DNA from: Parahoeflea olei
GTDB taxonomy: Bacteria; Pseudomonadota; Alphaproteobacteria; Rhizobiales; Rhizobiaceae
Assembly: GCF_001703635.1 (NCBI RefSeq)
Contig: NZ_LQZT01000012.1
Coordinates: 186,001 to 250,000, forward strand
Direction: 5' to 3'
DNA length: 64,000 nt
Made by a program: the position numbers and the translations under genes. Position 1 is the first letter of the stretch; every line of letters starts with the position of its first letter. Positions 45,248 through 55,073 of this stretch are shown here, in pieces. The notes under the pieces were generated by a model that searched no databases, was not told the origin of the DNA, and saw only the letters and a program-made list of their open reading frames with translations.

Positions 45248-47439
45248 TCACTCGTCCTCCGCGGCGCGGTTCGAGGTACTGTGCGAGCGGATCCAGTCGT
45301 CGGCGATCTTCTGTGCGGTCACGTAGTCGGTCTTTCCCGAGCCCAGCACCGGGATCTTCTCCACATTGACGATCTCGCCGGGCACCATCAGGTCGGTGGC
45401 GCCGAAGCGGCGGGAATAGGCGCGCAGCTCCTCGCGCAGCGCCGGCATGCGGGTGGTCACCAGCACGATGCGCTCGCCCTTGCGGCGATCGGGAACGGCC
45501 ACGGCCGCATGATAATCCTCGGGCCACAGGTTCTGCGCCATCATCTCGATCGCCCCGAGCGAGATCATCTCTCCGGCGATCTTGGCGAAGCGCTTGGCCC
45601 GGCCGCGAATGGTGATGAAGCCGTCCTCGTCGATGGAGACGATGTCGCCGGAATCGTGCCAGTCGCCTTCGAGCGGCTGCAGCCGGCCGGGATCGGATGC
45701 CAGCATGTAGCCGAGCATCACGTTGGGGCCAGCGACATGGAGGCGGCCGCCGTCATTGATGCCGTCGACCGGTTCGAGCCGCAGCGCCATCCCCGGCAGC
45801 AGCCGGCCGACCGAGCCGTCGCGGGAATGGCTCGACGAATTGACCGCGGCGACAGGGGAGGCCTCGGTCATGCCGTAACCCTCGAGGATGACGGCGCCGA
45901 AGCGCTCCCGGTAGAGCTTGCGGGTCTGCTCGCGCACGGCTTCCGCGCCGGCGACGATCAGGCGAACGCTGTTGAAATCGGAAGAGCGTGGGGTTTGACC
46001 TCGCGCGCGACCGAGGGAATGATCCGGTAGTGCAGCGGCGAGGGGTAGAGGAACAGCCGCACCCCGTACAGGAGCGGCAGGATCGCCGCGCCGGTGAGCC
46101 CGAAGGAATGAAACACCGGCAGCACGTTGAACAGCTTGTCGCGCACCGAGATGTCGATGCGGGCCTCGGCCTGGGCGGCGTTGGCATGCAGGTTCGCGTG
46201 CGAGAGAACCACGCCCTTGGGGGCGCCCTCCGAGCCCGAGGTGAACAGGATGACGGCGGGATCCGAGGCCTGGACCGGCCGGATCGGCCGGCGCCACAAG
46301 AGGAAGGCCAGGAGCTTTTCACGGAGCGAGACGGTTTCCCGCAGGTCCTCGAGCCAGACGATCGTGACGCCGGCCGCGGTGATGGCGGCGATGTGTGGCT
46401 CGAGCTGGGCTTTTTCGACAAAGGCGCGGCTTGCGAGAACGGTGCGGATCCGGGCCGTCGACAGCGCCGACACCAGCGCGGCCGTGCCGGCGGTGTAGTT
46501 GAGCATGGCGGCCACGCGGCCCGCCGACTGCAGCGCGAGAAGGGTGACGATCACCGCATTGGCATTGGGCAGCAGGATGCCGAGCGCCTCTCCGGGCCGG
46601 CTCATCGCGGCAAAGCGGATGCCGAGCACCCGGGCGCCGATCAGCAGCTTCCTGTAGCTCAGCCGCCCGCCAAGGGCGTCTTCGAGCACCGCGCGCGATT
46701 TGCCGTATCGGTCGGCCGCGTCGCGAAAGGCAAGGAAAAGGCTGCGCTCGAGGTCGTTGCCGCGAAACCGGGCCAGCGCCAGCAGGTCATGCACCCGGTC
46801 CGCGTCGCGCGGGGCGCTCGCGCCGGTGTCGAACGGGCCGCTTGCGGTGAAGTCGAGCGCGCCGGAGCAGCCCAGCGCCAGCCGCGGCAACAGGCTGCGC
46901 GGTGCCTCGGCCCGGGGCAGCGCCGACCAGGCGGTGAAGCGCGATCCGCTGACGTGAAGCGCACAGAGCCGTGCCCCATGCCGATGCGCGAGCGAGGCCA
47001 GGCCGTCATACCGGGCGAGCGTGTCCGGATCCGGCTCGACCGCGGGCGGCAGCGGAAGGGTCAACGAACCGCCTTGAGCCAGCACGGCCTCGATTGCCGG
47101 ACCGTCATCGGCGGAGACGGTGCGGGCGAAGCGGCGCAGTGCCCAGAGCGCCAGGGAGCGGCGGTCTTCGGCGTTCAGCGCATGAACGCAGGTGCGCCCG
47201 AGCACGCACCACAGCACCGCCGCGTCGATCCCCGACTGGCGGGCATAGAGATGGATCACCGGGCCTTCCGCCGGATCGGGGCAGGGGTGGGCGGGCAGCC
47301 GCAGCCGGAACAGAAGTTTGAGTTTGAGAAACCCCGCGGCCTGCAGCAGGCCTGCATCGCGCCGGCGCGCGGCCGACCGGAGCGCGACCACGCCAGCGGC
47401 CAGAGCCACCAAGATCAGCGCCGAAACCAACCCTGCCAT
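45248..47439 (-). pseudogene. Aas-like acyl-ACP synthetase/AMP ligase, internal deletion and frameshift
   Basis: The 5' part (47439 to ~45990) and the 3' part (~45979 to 45248) are in different frames. The ATP-binding ILFTSGSEGAPKGVVLSH and GVVLSHANLH lie in the first, EGYGMTEASPV and the adenylation DSGDIVSIDEDGFITIRGRAKRFAKIAGE in the second. The join replaces the stretch that in the Aas family reads like TVLFGT...YDF, about 25 residues. The N-terminal ~220 residues look like a degenerate acyltransferase, as in bifunctional Aas. A 13-nt match to the Illumina adapter core lies at the join. Without the damage it would be ~750 residues. The start ATG has GGAGGAG. Confidence 0.8.
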
Positions 47440-47669
47440 GCCCGGTCTCCTCCACCTCTCCCCGGCTTCGCGCGCCCGCACGGTCTGCCCGTGCGGCGGA
47501 TCAGGCCGTAGCGCGCAAAACCCGGCGGACCCTGCGTTCCGGATCGATCCCGGGTGGAGGCGCGCCGAAGCGAAGCCAGGATCAAGCCAATGTCCCCGGC
47601 AGGAAGCCTAGAGCCGATTTTGCGCGAAGGGAAGCGGTCAGTTGGCCGTGTCTGGCGCGACCGCCGTGC

Positions 47670-48407
47670 CTATTCCGGAAGCTGGTAGTCGAAGAAGCGG
47701 TTGTCGGCGATGCGGAACAGCTTTCCGGTCTCGGTGCAGTCGGGGCTCAGCAGCGGCACGAGCCGGGTCGCGACCTCGGACGGATGCTTGACCGTTTCCG
47801 GATTCTCGCCGGGCATCGCCTGGGCGCGCATCGCCGTGCGGGTGGCGCCCGGATCGATCGAGTTGACCTTGAGCGCGGTCTTGTTGACCTCGGCTGCCCA
47901 GACCCGGGCGAGCGTCTCGACGGCGGCCTTGGAGGCGGCATAGGCGCCCCAGAAGGCGCGCGCCGAATGGGCCACGCCGGAGGACAGAATCACGGCGCGG
48001 CCGGCGTCGGACTTGATCAGCAGCGGCTCGACGGAACGGATCAGCCGCCAGGTGGCGGTGACGTTGACGGCCATCACCTTCTCGAACACCTTGGCCTCGA
48101 TATGGCCGACCGGCGAGATCACGCCGAGCATGGCGGCATTGGCGACGAGAATGTCGAGCTTGCCCCAGCGTTCGTTGATGGCGCCGCCGAGCTGGTCGAT
48201 GGCCGGCATGTCCGTGAGGTCAAGCGGCACCAGCGTGGCGCTTCCGCCTTCCGCCTGGATCGCATCGTCGAGTTCTTCGAGGCCGCCGGTGGTGCGCGCC
48301 ACCGCGATCACATGCGCGCCCTGGCGCGCGAGTTCGAGTGCCGTGAAATATCCGATGCCCCGGGAAGCGCCGGTGACCAGCGCGATACGTCCTTGCAGAG
48401 ATGCCAT
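47670..48407 (-). CDS. Short-chain dehydrogenase/reductase
   Basis: A 245-residue SDR with TGASRGIG (cofactor), NAAML, the catalytic Ser (AVILSSGVAHS), and YAASKAA for Tyr and Lys. It resembles rhizobial SDRs lying next to purF. The substrate is unknown; NADP use is inferred from ARTTGG after strand 2. The start is ATG 48407, and the gene lies 9 bp after purF on the same strand. Confidence 0.9.
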   Translation of the reverse strand: MASLQGRIALVTGASRGIGYFTALELARQGAHVIAVARTTGGLEELDDAIQAEGGSATLVPLDLTDMPAIDQLGGAINERWGKLDILVANAAMLGVISPVGHIEAKVFEKVMAVNVTATWRLIRSVEPLLIKSDAGRAVILSSGVAHSARAFWGAYAASKAAVETLARVWAAEVNKTALKVNSIDPGATRTAMRAQAMPGENPETVKHPSEVATRLVPLLSPDCTETGKLFRIADNRFFDYQLPE

Positions 48408-48416
48408 GAGTTCAGT

Positions 48417-49883
48417 CTATCCGTTGTTTGCCAGCAGCGAGAGGCTGCGCACGTTGTCCAGATCGCCCTGGTCGGTCAGGGTGGTCGGGTAGTCGCCCGT
48501 AAAGCAGGCGTCGCAGAACTGGGGGCATTCGGCGTTGCGGCCCGGCTCGCGCACGGCCCGGTAGAGGCCGTCGATGGAGACGAATCCGAGGCTGTCGACC
48601 CGGATGAAGTCCGCCATCTCCTCCACCGACATGCGCGAGGCGAGAAGCTGGGATTTTTCAGGCGTATCGACGCCGTAGAAGCACGAGGACATGGTCGGGG
48701 GCGAGGCGATGCGCATGTGCACTTCGCGGGCGCCGGCCTCGCGCACGAGCTGCACGATCTTCTGGCTGGTGGTGCCGCGGACGATGGAATCGTCAACCAG
48801 CACCACGCGCTTGCCCTCGATCATGTTCTTGTTGGGATTGAGCTTGAGCTTCACGCCCATGTGGCGGATCGCCGAGGAGGGGGCGATGAAGGTGCGGCCG
48901 ACATAGTGGTTGCGGATGATGCCGAGCTCGAAGGGCAGGCCCGCCTGCTGGGCGAAGCCGATCGCCGCCGGCGTGCCGGAATCGGGCACCGGAATGATCA
49001 CGTCGGCATCGACGGGGCATTCCTTGGCCAGTTCCTCGCCGATGCGCTTGCGCGCGTCGTAGACATTGCGGTTCTCGATGGTCGAGTCGGGTCGGGCGAA
49101 ATAGACATATTCGAAGATGCAGAGCCGCGGCGACTGCTTTTCGAACGGAAAGTGGCTCTCGATGCCCTTGGATGTGATCACCACCACTTCGCCTGGCTGC
49201 ACGTCGCGGACGAAACGGGCGCCGATGATGTCGAGCGCGCAGGTCTCCGAGGCCAGCAGATAGGCGCCGTCGAGATCGCCGATGCACAGCGGCCGGATGC
49301 CGAGCGGGTCGCGCGCGCCGATCAGCTTCTTTTCCGACAGGCCGACCAGCGAATAGGCGCCTTCGAGCCGGGTCAGGGCGTCGATGAATTTCGGCACGAT
49401 CCGCGTCTTCTCGCTGGTGGCGATCAGGTGCAGGATGGTTTCCGTGTCCGAGGTCGAGGAGAAGATCGCGCCGCGTTGCTGCAGCTCGCGCTGCACGGTC
49501 AGCGCATTGGTGATGTTGCCGTTGTGGGCGATGGCGAAGCCGCCACCGGCAAGTTCGGCAAAAAACGGCTGGACGTTGCGCAGGCCCTCGCCGCCGGTGG
49601 TCGAATAGCGGGTGTGACCGATGGCGCGATCCCCGGGCAGGCGATCCATCACCGAGCGCTTGGTGAAGGTGTCGCCGATCAGGCCGACATGGCGTTCGAC
49701 GGAAAACTGCTTGCCGTTGAAGGCGACGATGCCGGCGGCTTCCTGCCCGCGGTGCTGGAGTGCGTGAAGACCAAGGGTCACGACGGCTGCGGCTTCGGGC
49801 TTGCCGAAAATGCCAAACACGCCGCATTCGTCATGAAAGCAATCGGCTTCGCTTTCGACGGGTGGCACGCCAGTATCTGTCAT
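48417..49883 (-). CDS. purF: Amidophosphoribosyltransferase
   Basis: PurF catalyses the first step of purine synthesis, moving glutamine amide to PRPP. After a 19-residue propeptide (MTDTGVPPVESEADCFHDE) the catalytic Cys20 begins CGVFGIFG. The glutaminase HRGQEAAGI, NGNITN and the PRPP motif VVLVDDSIVRGTT are complete. C-terminal CDACFTGDYPT supports an Fe-S-containing type. Length is 488 residues. Start ATG 49883 follows AAAGG. It lies between cvpA and SDR, all on the minus strand. Confidence 0.95.
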   Translation of the reverse strand: MTDTGVPPVESEADCFHDECGVFGIFGKPEAAAVVTLGLHALQHRGQEAAGIVAFNGKQFSVERHVGLIGDTFTKRSVMDRLPGDRAIGHTRYSTTGGEGLRNVQPFFAELAGGGFAIAHNGNITNALTVQRELQQRGAIFSSTSDTETILHLIATSEKTRIVPKFIDALTRLEGAYSLVGLSEKKLIGARDPLGIRPLCIGDLDGAYLLASETCALDIIGARFVRDVQPGEVVVITSKGIESHFPFEKQSPRLCIFEYVYFARPDSTIENRNVYDARKRIGEELAKECPVDADVIIPVPDSGTPAAIGFAQQAGLPFELGIIRNHYVGRTFIAPSSAIRHMGVKLKLNPNKNMIEGKRVVLVDDSIVRGTTSQKIVQLVREAGAREVHMRIASPPTMSSCFYGVDTPEKSQLLASRMSVEEMADFIRVDSLGFVSIDGLYRAVREPGRNAECPQFCDACFTGDYPTTLTDQGDLDNVRSLSLLANNG

Positions 49884-49941
49884 AGGTGTCGAACCTTTGT
49901 ATAAACCGCCCGGATCAAAGGGTCGTCCGGGTCGGACCATG

Positions 49942-50502
49942 TCATCCGCTCGTGGCGGGAGCTTCCTCGGCGGCGGGCTCGTCGGAGCTCTTGCCGCGCA
50001 GCCGCTCGAGGATGGTGGCATCCGCATCGTCGGGCAGCATGTTGATCAGTTTCGCGCCGAACGAATCGAGCATCGGCTTGGACTTGGCGTTAGCGACCCA
50101 TTCGGGCTGTTTCGGGGCGGCGACCAGCCAGTTGAAGAACAGCATGGCGACCACCACCAGAAGCACGCCGCGGGCGGCGCCGAACAGGAAGCCGAGCGTC
50201 CGGTCGAGCGCGCCGACGCGGCTGTCGATGATGAAATCGGCGATGCGCATGGTCAGGTACGAGACCAGGATCAGCGCGACCAGGAAGATCACGGCCGCGG
50301 AACCGATCATGGCGATCTTGTCCGAGGAGGTGTATTTCAGCGCGAACGGGGTCAGCAGCGGATAGAAGAAATAGGCGGCGGCGGCAGCGGCGACCCAGGA
50401 AGCGACGGCCAGAACCTCGCGCGAGAAACCACGAACCATGGCCAGCACCGCCGAGAACAGGGTGATGCCAAGCAGGATGCCGTCAAGAAGGGTAATAGGC
50501 AT
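49942..50502 (-). CDS. cvpA: CvpA family membrane protein
   Basis: CvpA is a small inner-membrane protein known for colicin V production and often lies next to purF. The 186-residue product has four hydrophobic segments, beginning LLDGILLGITLFSAVLAMVRGFSREV, with DRTLGFLFGAARGVLLVV as the family motif, and a soluble C-terminal tail. Its biochemical function is uncertain. A hairpin-rich repeat separates it from radA. Confidence 0.9.
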   Translation of the reverse strand: MPITLLDGILLGITLFSAVLAMVRGFSREVLAVASWVAAAAAAYFFYPLLTPFALKYTSSDKIAMIGSAAVIFLVALILVSYLTMRIADFIIDSRVGALDRTLGFLFGAARGVLLVVVAMLFFNWLVAAPKQPEWVANAKSKPMLDSFGAKLINMLPDDADATILERLRGKSSDEPAAEEAPATSG

Positions 50503-50581
50503 GAAATCGCGTTCCGTTCAGGCTCTGCCCACCTTCGCCGCTTCGGGCGCCCGGATGGGCCGAGTTGAGGTTTCGTCCTGA

Positions 50582-50679
50582 AGCGCCGCGCATCCGGTCG
50601 GACGCGCAAAAGGCGCTCTATCACTTTGATCCCAGAGCATCCTGCTTTCCTGCGGTCTCGCCGGAAAGCAGGAGGCTCT
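50582..50679. repeat. Palindromic rhizobial intergenic repeat at the radA end
   Basis: Two hairpins in tandem: AGCGCCGCGC...GCGC-AAAA-GGCGCT at 50582-50617, and AGAGC-AT-CCTGCTTTCC against GGAAAGCAGG-AG-GCTCT at 50634-50679. The same style of element occurs in many rhizobial intergenic regions. The right arm overlaps the radA stop codon. There is no T run, so it may act as a weak terminator or simply be a dispersed repeat. Confidence 0.65.
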
Positions 50680-52075
50680 AGTCGCCTTCGGTCACCAATG
50701 CACCCTTGGATCCGGCGATGCGCGCCACCAGATCCGCCAGCGTTTCCATCTGCGACAGGCCCGCTGCCGTCTTGGACGGCAGGTCGGCTGAACCCGATGG
50801 CAACACTGCGTTGGCGAACCCCAGTTTCTCGGCTTCCTTCAACCGCAAAGCCGTTTGCGCCACCGGCCTGATGGCCCCCGACAGACTGACTTCGCCGAAA
50901 TAGACGCAATCGGCGGGAAGGGCAAGCCCGGCGAGGGAGGAAACCAGGGCCGCGGCGACGGCGAGATCCGCGGCCGGTTCGGCGATGCGGTAGCCGCCGG
51001 CGACATTGAGATAGACGTCGTGGCTGCCGAGCCTTACGCCGCAATGGGCTTCGAGGACCGCGAGGATCATGGCAAGGCGCGAGGAGTCCCAGCCGATCAC
51101 CGCCCGGCGCGGGGTGCCGAGGCTCGAGGGCGCGACCAGCGCCTGGACTTCGACGAGCACCGGCCGGGTGCCTTCGATGCCCGCGAACACCGCAGCGCCC
51201 GGCGATTTGGCGTTGCGTTCGCCCAGAAACAGTTCGGAAGGATTGGCGACTTCGCGCAGGCCCCGGTCGGACATTTCGAACACGCCGATCTCGTCGGTGG
51301 CGCCGAAGCGGTTCTTGACCGTGCGCAGGATGCGGTAGTGATGGCCGCGGTCGCCCTCGAAATACAACACCGCATCGACCATGTGCTCGACCACGCGGGG
51401 GCCGGCGATCTGGCCATCCTTGGTGACGTGGCCGACCAGCACCATGGCGGCGCCGGTCTGCTTGGCGAAGCGGACCATGGCATGCACGCCGGTGCGCACC
51501 TGGGTGACGGTGCCGGGCGCCGAGCCCGCGAGATCGCTCCACAGCGTCTGGATCGAATCGATGATGACGAAATCCGGCCGCTTGCCTTCCGCGAGCGTTG
51601 CCAGGATGTCCTCGACATTGGTTTCGGCCGCGAGCAGCACGCCCGAGTCGGCCGCGCCGAGCCGCTGCGCGCGCAGCCGCACTTGCGCCACCGCCTCTTC
51701 GCCCGAGACATAGATCACCCGGTGCCCCTGGCGCGCCAGCGCCGCGGCGGCCTGCATCAGCAGCGTCGACTTGCCGATGCCGGGATCGCCGCCGACCAGC
51801 ACCGCCGAGCCGCGCACGAAGCCGCCGCCGGTCACGCGGTCGAGTTCGCCGACCCGGACCGGAATGCGTGGCGCTTCCTCGATCTCGCCCGCAAGGCTTG
51901 CCAGCGCCACCGGCCGGCCCTTGCGCGCGGACGTCGCCGGACCGCCGCCGATGCCGCCGGTGGGATCGTCCTCGACGATCGTGTTCCATTCGCCGCAACC
52001 GTCGCATTTGCCGGCCCAGCGCGCATGCACGGTGCCGCAATTCTGGCAGACGAACTGGGTGCGGGGTTTGGCCAA
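50678..52075 (-). CDS. radA: DNA repair protein RadA (Sms)
   Basis: RadA is a RecA-like ATPase that processes branched recombination intermediates. The N-terminal zinc finger has CQNCG and CDGCG (C10, C13, C24, C27). Walker A is GGDPGIGKST at ~95, the RadA-specific KNRFG is present, and a Lon-like C-terminal domain starts ~285. Length is 465 residues. The start is TTG 52075, with AAGGA 7-8 nt upstream; the in-frame extension beyond it is Arg-rich shadow sequence. It lies 11 bp after alr. Confidence 0.94.
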   Translation of the reverse strand: MAKPRTQFVCQNCGTVHARWAGKCDGCGEWNTIVEDDPTGGIGGGPATSARKGRPVALASLAGEIEEAPRIPVRVGELDRVTGGGFVRGSAVLVGGDPGIGKSTLLMQAAAALARQGHRVIYVSGEEAVAQVRLRAQRLGAADSGVLLAAETNVEDILATLAEGKRPDFVIIDSIQTLWSDLAGSAPGTVTQVRTGVHAMVRFAKQTGAAMVLVGHVTKDGQIAGPRVVEHMVDAVLYFEGDRGHHYRILRTVKNRFGATDEIGVFEMSDRGLREVANPSELFLGERNAKSPGAAVFAGIEGTRPVLVEVQALVAPSSLGTPRRAVIGWDSSRLAMILAVLEAHCGVRLGSHDVYLNVAGGYRIAEPAADLAVAAALVSSLAGLALPADCVYFGEVSLSGAIRPVAQTALRLKEAEKLGFANAVLPSGSADLPSKTAAGLSQMETLADLVARIAGSKGALVTEGD

Positions 52076-52086
52076 GGGGATGTCCT

Positions 52087-53205
52087 TCAGTTCACGTAGT
52101 GCCGCTCGTAGCGGTGTCCGAGCGAGGTGAGAATTTCGTAGCTGATGGTGCCCGCGGCGGTGGCCGTGTCCTCGACATCGACGCTGGGGCCGATCAGTTC
52201 GATCCAGTCGCCGGGTCCGACCGCGTCCTCGGGCAGGTCGGTCACGTCGACCATGGTCAGGTCCATCGTCACCTTGCCGAGGACGGGGCATCTCGTCCCC
52301 GCGACCGCGGCGGACGCGCCCTGTGGGACCGCTTTGCGAATCGGCACGCCGGCGCCCGATCCGTTGCGCAGATAGCCGTCGGCATAGCCCACGCCACAGA
52401 CGGCGATGCGGCTGTCGCGGGAGAGCACATGGGCCGCGCCGTAGCTCACCGACTGGCCCGCGCGGGCGCGCCTTACCAGCAGCACCCTGGCTTCGGCGGT
52501 GACGACCGGACGCATGCGGTTGGACACTCCGGCCACGGCTTCCCCGCCATAAAGCGCGATGCCGGGCCGGGTGAGCTGAAAATGCGCCCGGGCGCCGATG
52601 TGAATGCCGGCCGAGTTGGCGAGGCTTGCCTCCACATCCGGAAAACAGGCGGCAACGCCCGCAAATGTGCGGATCTGCGCGTCGTTGAGCGGGTGGCCGG
52701 GTTCGTCGGCGCAGGCGAAATGGCTCATCACCAGGCAGGGGGCCGGGCCCGAACCTTCGGCATGGGCGACGGCTTCGGCGGGCGACAGGCCCAGCCGGTT
52801 CATGCCGGTGTCGACATGCAGCGCATAGGGGCGTCCGCTGGCATTGTCGCGCCAGAAACTTGCCTGCTGCGGGGAATTGATGACCGGAATCAGGTCATGG
52901 GCGATGATATCGGCAAAGGCGCCCTCGAAGACGCCGTTGAGCACATGAATGCGCGCATCCGGCAGCAGCGGCCTCAGGCGCATGCCTTCACCGGCGTCGG
53001 CGACGAAGAAATCGCGGCAGCCTTCGCGCGCGAGCCGCGGCGCGGCGCGGTCCGCACCGGTGCCATAGGCATCCGCCTTGACCGCGGCGCCACAGCGGGC
53101 GGCGCCGGACAGATCGCGCATCTGCCGCCAGTTGGCCGCGAGCGCGTCGAGATCGACGGTCATGCGCGCCGTGGCGGCGGTATCGGGGAGGGACCGGGGT
53201 GTCAT
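52087..53205 (-). CDS. alr: Alanine racemase
   Basis: Alr interconverts L- and D-alanine for peptidoglycan. PLP binds Lys43 in VKADAYGTG, and the second catalytic Tyr lies in GVGYADGYLR. The HVDTGMNRLG and LTRPGIALYGG motifs are intact. The 372-residue length is normal. It starts 12 bp after dnaB, a rhizobial dnaB-alr-radA block, and is followed by radA. Confidence 0.95.
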   Translation of the reverse strand: MTPRSLPDTAATARMTVDLDALAANWRQMRDLSGAARCGAAVKADAYGTGADRAAPRLAREGCRDFFVADAGEGMRLRPLLPDARIHVLNGVFEGAFADIIAHDLIPVINSPQQASFWRDNASGRPYALHVDTGMNRLGLSPAEAVAHAEGSGPAPCLVMSHFACADEPGHPLNDAQIRTFAGVAACFPDVEASLANSAGIHIGARAHFQLTRPGIALYGGEAVAGVSNRMRPVVTAEARVLLVRRARAGQSVSYGAAHVLSRDSRIAVCGVGYADGYLRNGSGAGVPIRKAVPQGASAAVAGTRCPVLGKVTMDLTMVDVTDLPEDAVGPGDWIELIGPSVDVEDTATAAGTISYEILTSLGHRYERHYVN

Positions 53206-53217
53206 TGCCGCGCAGGC

Positions 53218-54750
53218 CTATTCGTCTTGGATGAACTGGTTGTAGGACGTGTCGGCGAGGTCCTCGAAGCGGGTGAATTCCGCCTGGAAAGCGAGCGGCA
53301 CCGTGCCGGTGGGACCGTGACGCTGCTTGGCGATGATCACGTCGGCGGTGCCGCGCGCCTTCATCATCTTTTCCTCCCACGCGAGATATTCCGGCGTCTT
53401 GATATCGGCGGCGATCTCCTCGGCGGTGCGGCGCGGCTCCGCGTTCTTGACGTAGTATTCGTCGCGATACACGAACAGCACCACGTCGGCGTCCTGCTCG
53501 ATCGAGCCCGATTCACGCAGGTCGGAGAGCTGCGGGCGCTTGTCTTCGCGGCTTTCCACCTGACGAGAAAGCTGCGAGAGCGCGATGATCGGGACGTTGA
53601 GTTCCTTGCCCAGCGCCTTGAGCCCGGTGGTGATCTGGGTGATTTCCTGCACGCGGTTGTCGCTGGCCTTGCCCGACCCGGTCATCAGCTGGACATAGTC
53701 GATCACCAGAACGTCGAGCCCGCGCTGGCGCTTCAGGCGGCGGGCGCGCGCGGACAGCTGGGCAATGGAAATACCACCGGTCTGGTCAATATAGAGCGGG
53801 ATCTTCTGCATCATCTGCGAGCAACCGACCAGTTTCTCGAAATCGGCCTCGGAGATTTCGCCGCGGCGGATCTTCGACGACGAGATCTCGGTCTGCTCGG
53901 AAATGATACGGGTGGCGAGCTGTTCGGCCGACATTTCGAGCGAATAGAAGCCGACCACGCCGCCATTCTTGGCCTTCATCGAGCCGTCGGCCTGGACCTC
54001 GCCCTCATAGGCCTGGGCGATGTTGAAGGCGATGTTGGTGGCAAGCGAGGTCTTGCCCATGCCCGGGCGGCCGGCGAGGATGATCAAGTCGGAGGGCTGA
54101 AGCCCGCCCATGCGCGCATCGAGCGAGCTGATTCCGGTGGAAATCCCTGACAGGCCGCCGTCGCGCTGGTAGGCGGCGCCGGCCATGTCGATGGCGAGCG
54201 AGACCGCGTCGTTGAACGACTGGAAGCCGCCGTCGTAGCGGCCGGTCTCGGCGAGTTCGAACAGGCGGCGTTCGGCGTCCTCGATCTGGCTCGAGGGCGG
54301 CATGTCGAGCGGCGCGTCATAGGCGATGTTGACCATGTCCTCGCCGATCGAGATCAGCGAGCGGCGCTGCGCCAGATCATAGATCGCGCGGCCATAGTCC
54401 TCGGCATTGATGATGGTGACCGCTTCCGAGGCAAGCCGGGCGAGATATTGGGCGACCGTCATCTCGCCGACCTTGGAATCTGCGGGCAGGAAGGTCTTGA
54501 TGGTCACCGGGTTGGCGGTCTTGCCCATGCGGATGATGTCGCCGGCGACCTCGTAGATGCGGCGATGCAGCGGCTCCATGAAATGGGTCGGCTTAAGGAA
54601 ATCCGAGACCCGGTAGAAGGCGTCGTTGTTGACCAGGATCGCGCCCAGCAAAGCCTGTTCTGCCTCGATATTCGACGGCGCCTCGCGCAAAAGCGGGCTT
54701 TTCTCCGGTCGGGCAGCTATGGCTTCGATCTTGCGGCCAGCGTCGTTCAT
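53218..54750 (-). CDS. dnaB: Replicative DNA helicase DnaB
   Basis: DnaB is the hexameric 5'-3' helicase of the replication fork. The N-terminal helical domain is recognised by SNIEAEQALLGAIL, and the helicase domain has LIILAGRPGMGKTSLA (Walker A), FYSLEMSAEQL, DVLVIDYVQLM (Walker B) and ALSQLSRQVESR. Length is 510 residues, with a ~20-residue extra in the middle (YEGEVQADGSMKAKNG). Start ATG 54750. Two DnaA-like 9-mers lie ~110 bp upstream. Confidence 0.95.
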   Translation of the reverse strand: MNDAGRKIEAIAARPEKSPLLREAPSNIEAEQALLGAILVNNDAFYRVSDFLKPTHFMEPLHRRIYEVAGDIIRMGKTANPVTIKTFLPADSKVGEMTVAQYLARLASEAVTIINAEDYGRAIYDLAQRRSLISIGEDMVNIAYDAPLDMPPSSQIEDAERRLFELAETGRYDGGFQSFNDAVSLAIDMAGAAYQRDGGLSGISTGISSLDARMGGLQPSDLIILAGRPGMGKTSLATNIAFNIAQAYEGEVQADGSMKAKNGGVVGFYSLEMSAEQLATRIISEQTEISSSKIRRGEISEADFEKLVGCSQMMQKIPLYIDQTGGISIAQLSARARRLKRQRGLDVLVIDYVQLMTGSGKASDNRVQEITQITTGLKALGKELNVPIIALSQLSRQVESREDKRPQLSDLRESGSIEQDADVVLFVYRDEYYVKNAEPRRTAEEIAADIKTPEYLAWEEKMMKARGTADVIIAKQRHGPTGTVPLAFQAEFTRFEDLADTSYNQFIQDE

Positions 54751-55073
54751 TGTCTCAACAGTCCTCGGCGTGATGCGGGCAATTGCTGTGCATAGCTTTG
54801 AAAGAGGGTCGTGTCAGCGCCATCGTCAGGCGATTCGACCAGACCCCAGTGTTGTGCCCGTTGTCCACATTTGTCCACAGGAGCAGCGGCCGCGGCGACG
54901 GCACGGACACGCAAAATCGGGAAATACCACGTCTTGGGGGTTGTTTTGAGCGCAGAATCAGGTGCCGGCCTGACGGCTGACCGGGGCCGGTCGTGCGGAT
55001 GCCGGCAGGGCAGGGGCGCATGCGCGGACGATGCCGCGCACCCGGGCGGTGCACGCCGGTGCCGGGCGGCGGA
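54751..55073. other. dnaB upstream region with two DnaA-like boxes
   Basis: This 323-bp gap holds the dnaB promoter. At 54861-54869 and 54871-54879 two copies of TTGTCCACA lie head-to-tail, each one mismatch from the DnaA box TTATCCACA. Their distance from the dnaB start (~110-130 bp) suits DnaA control. The remainder up to the hemerythrin stop shows no recognisable feature. Confidence 0.4.
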
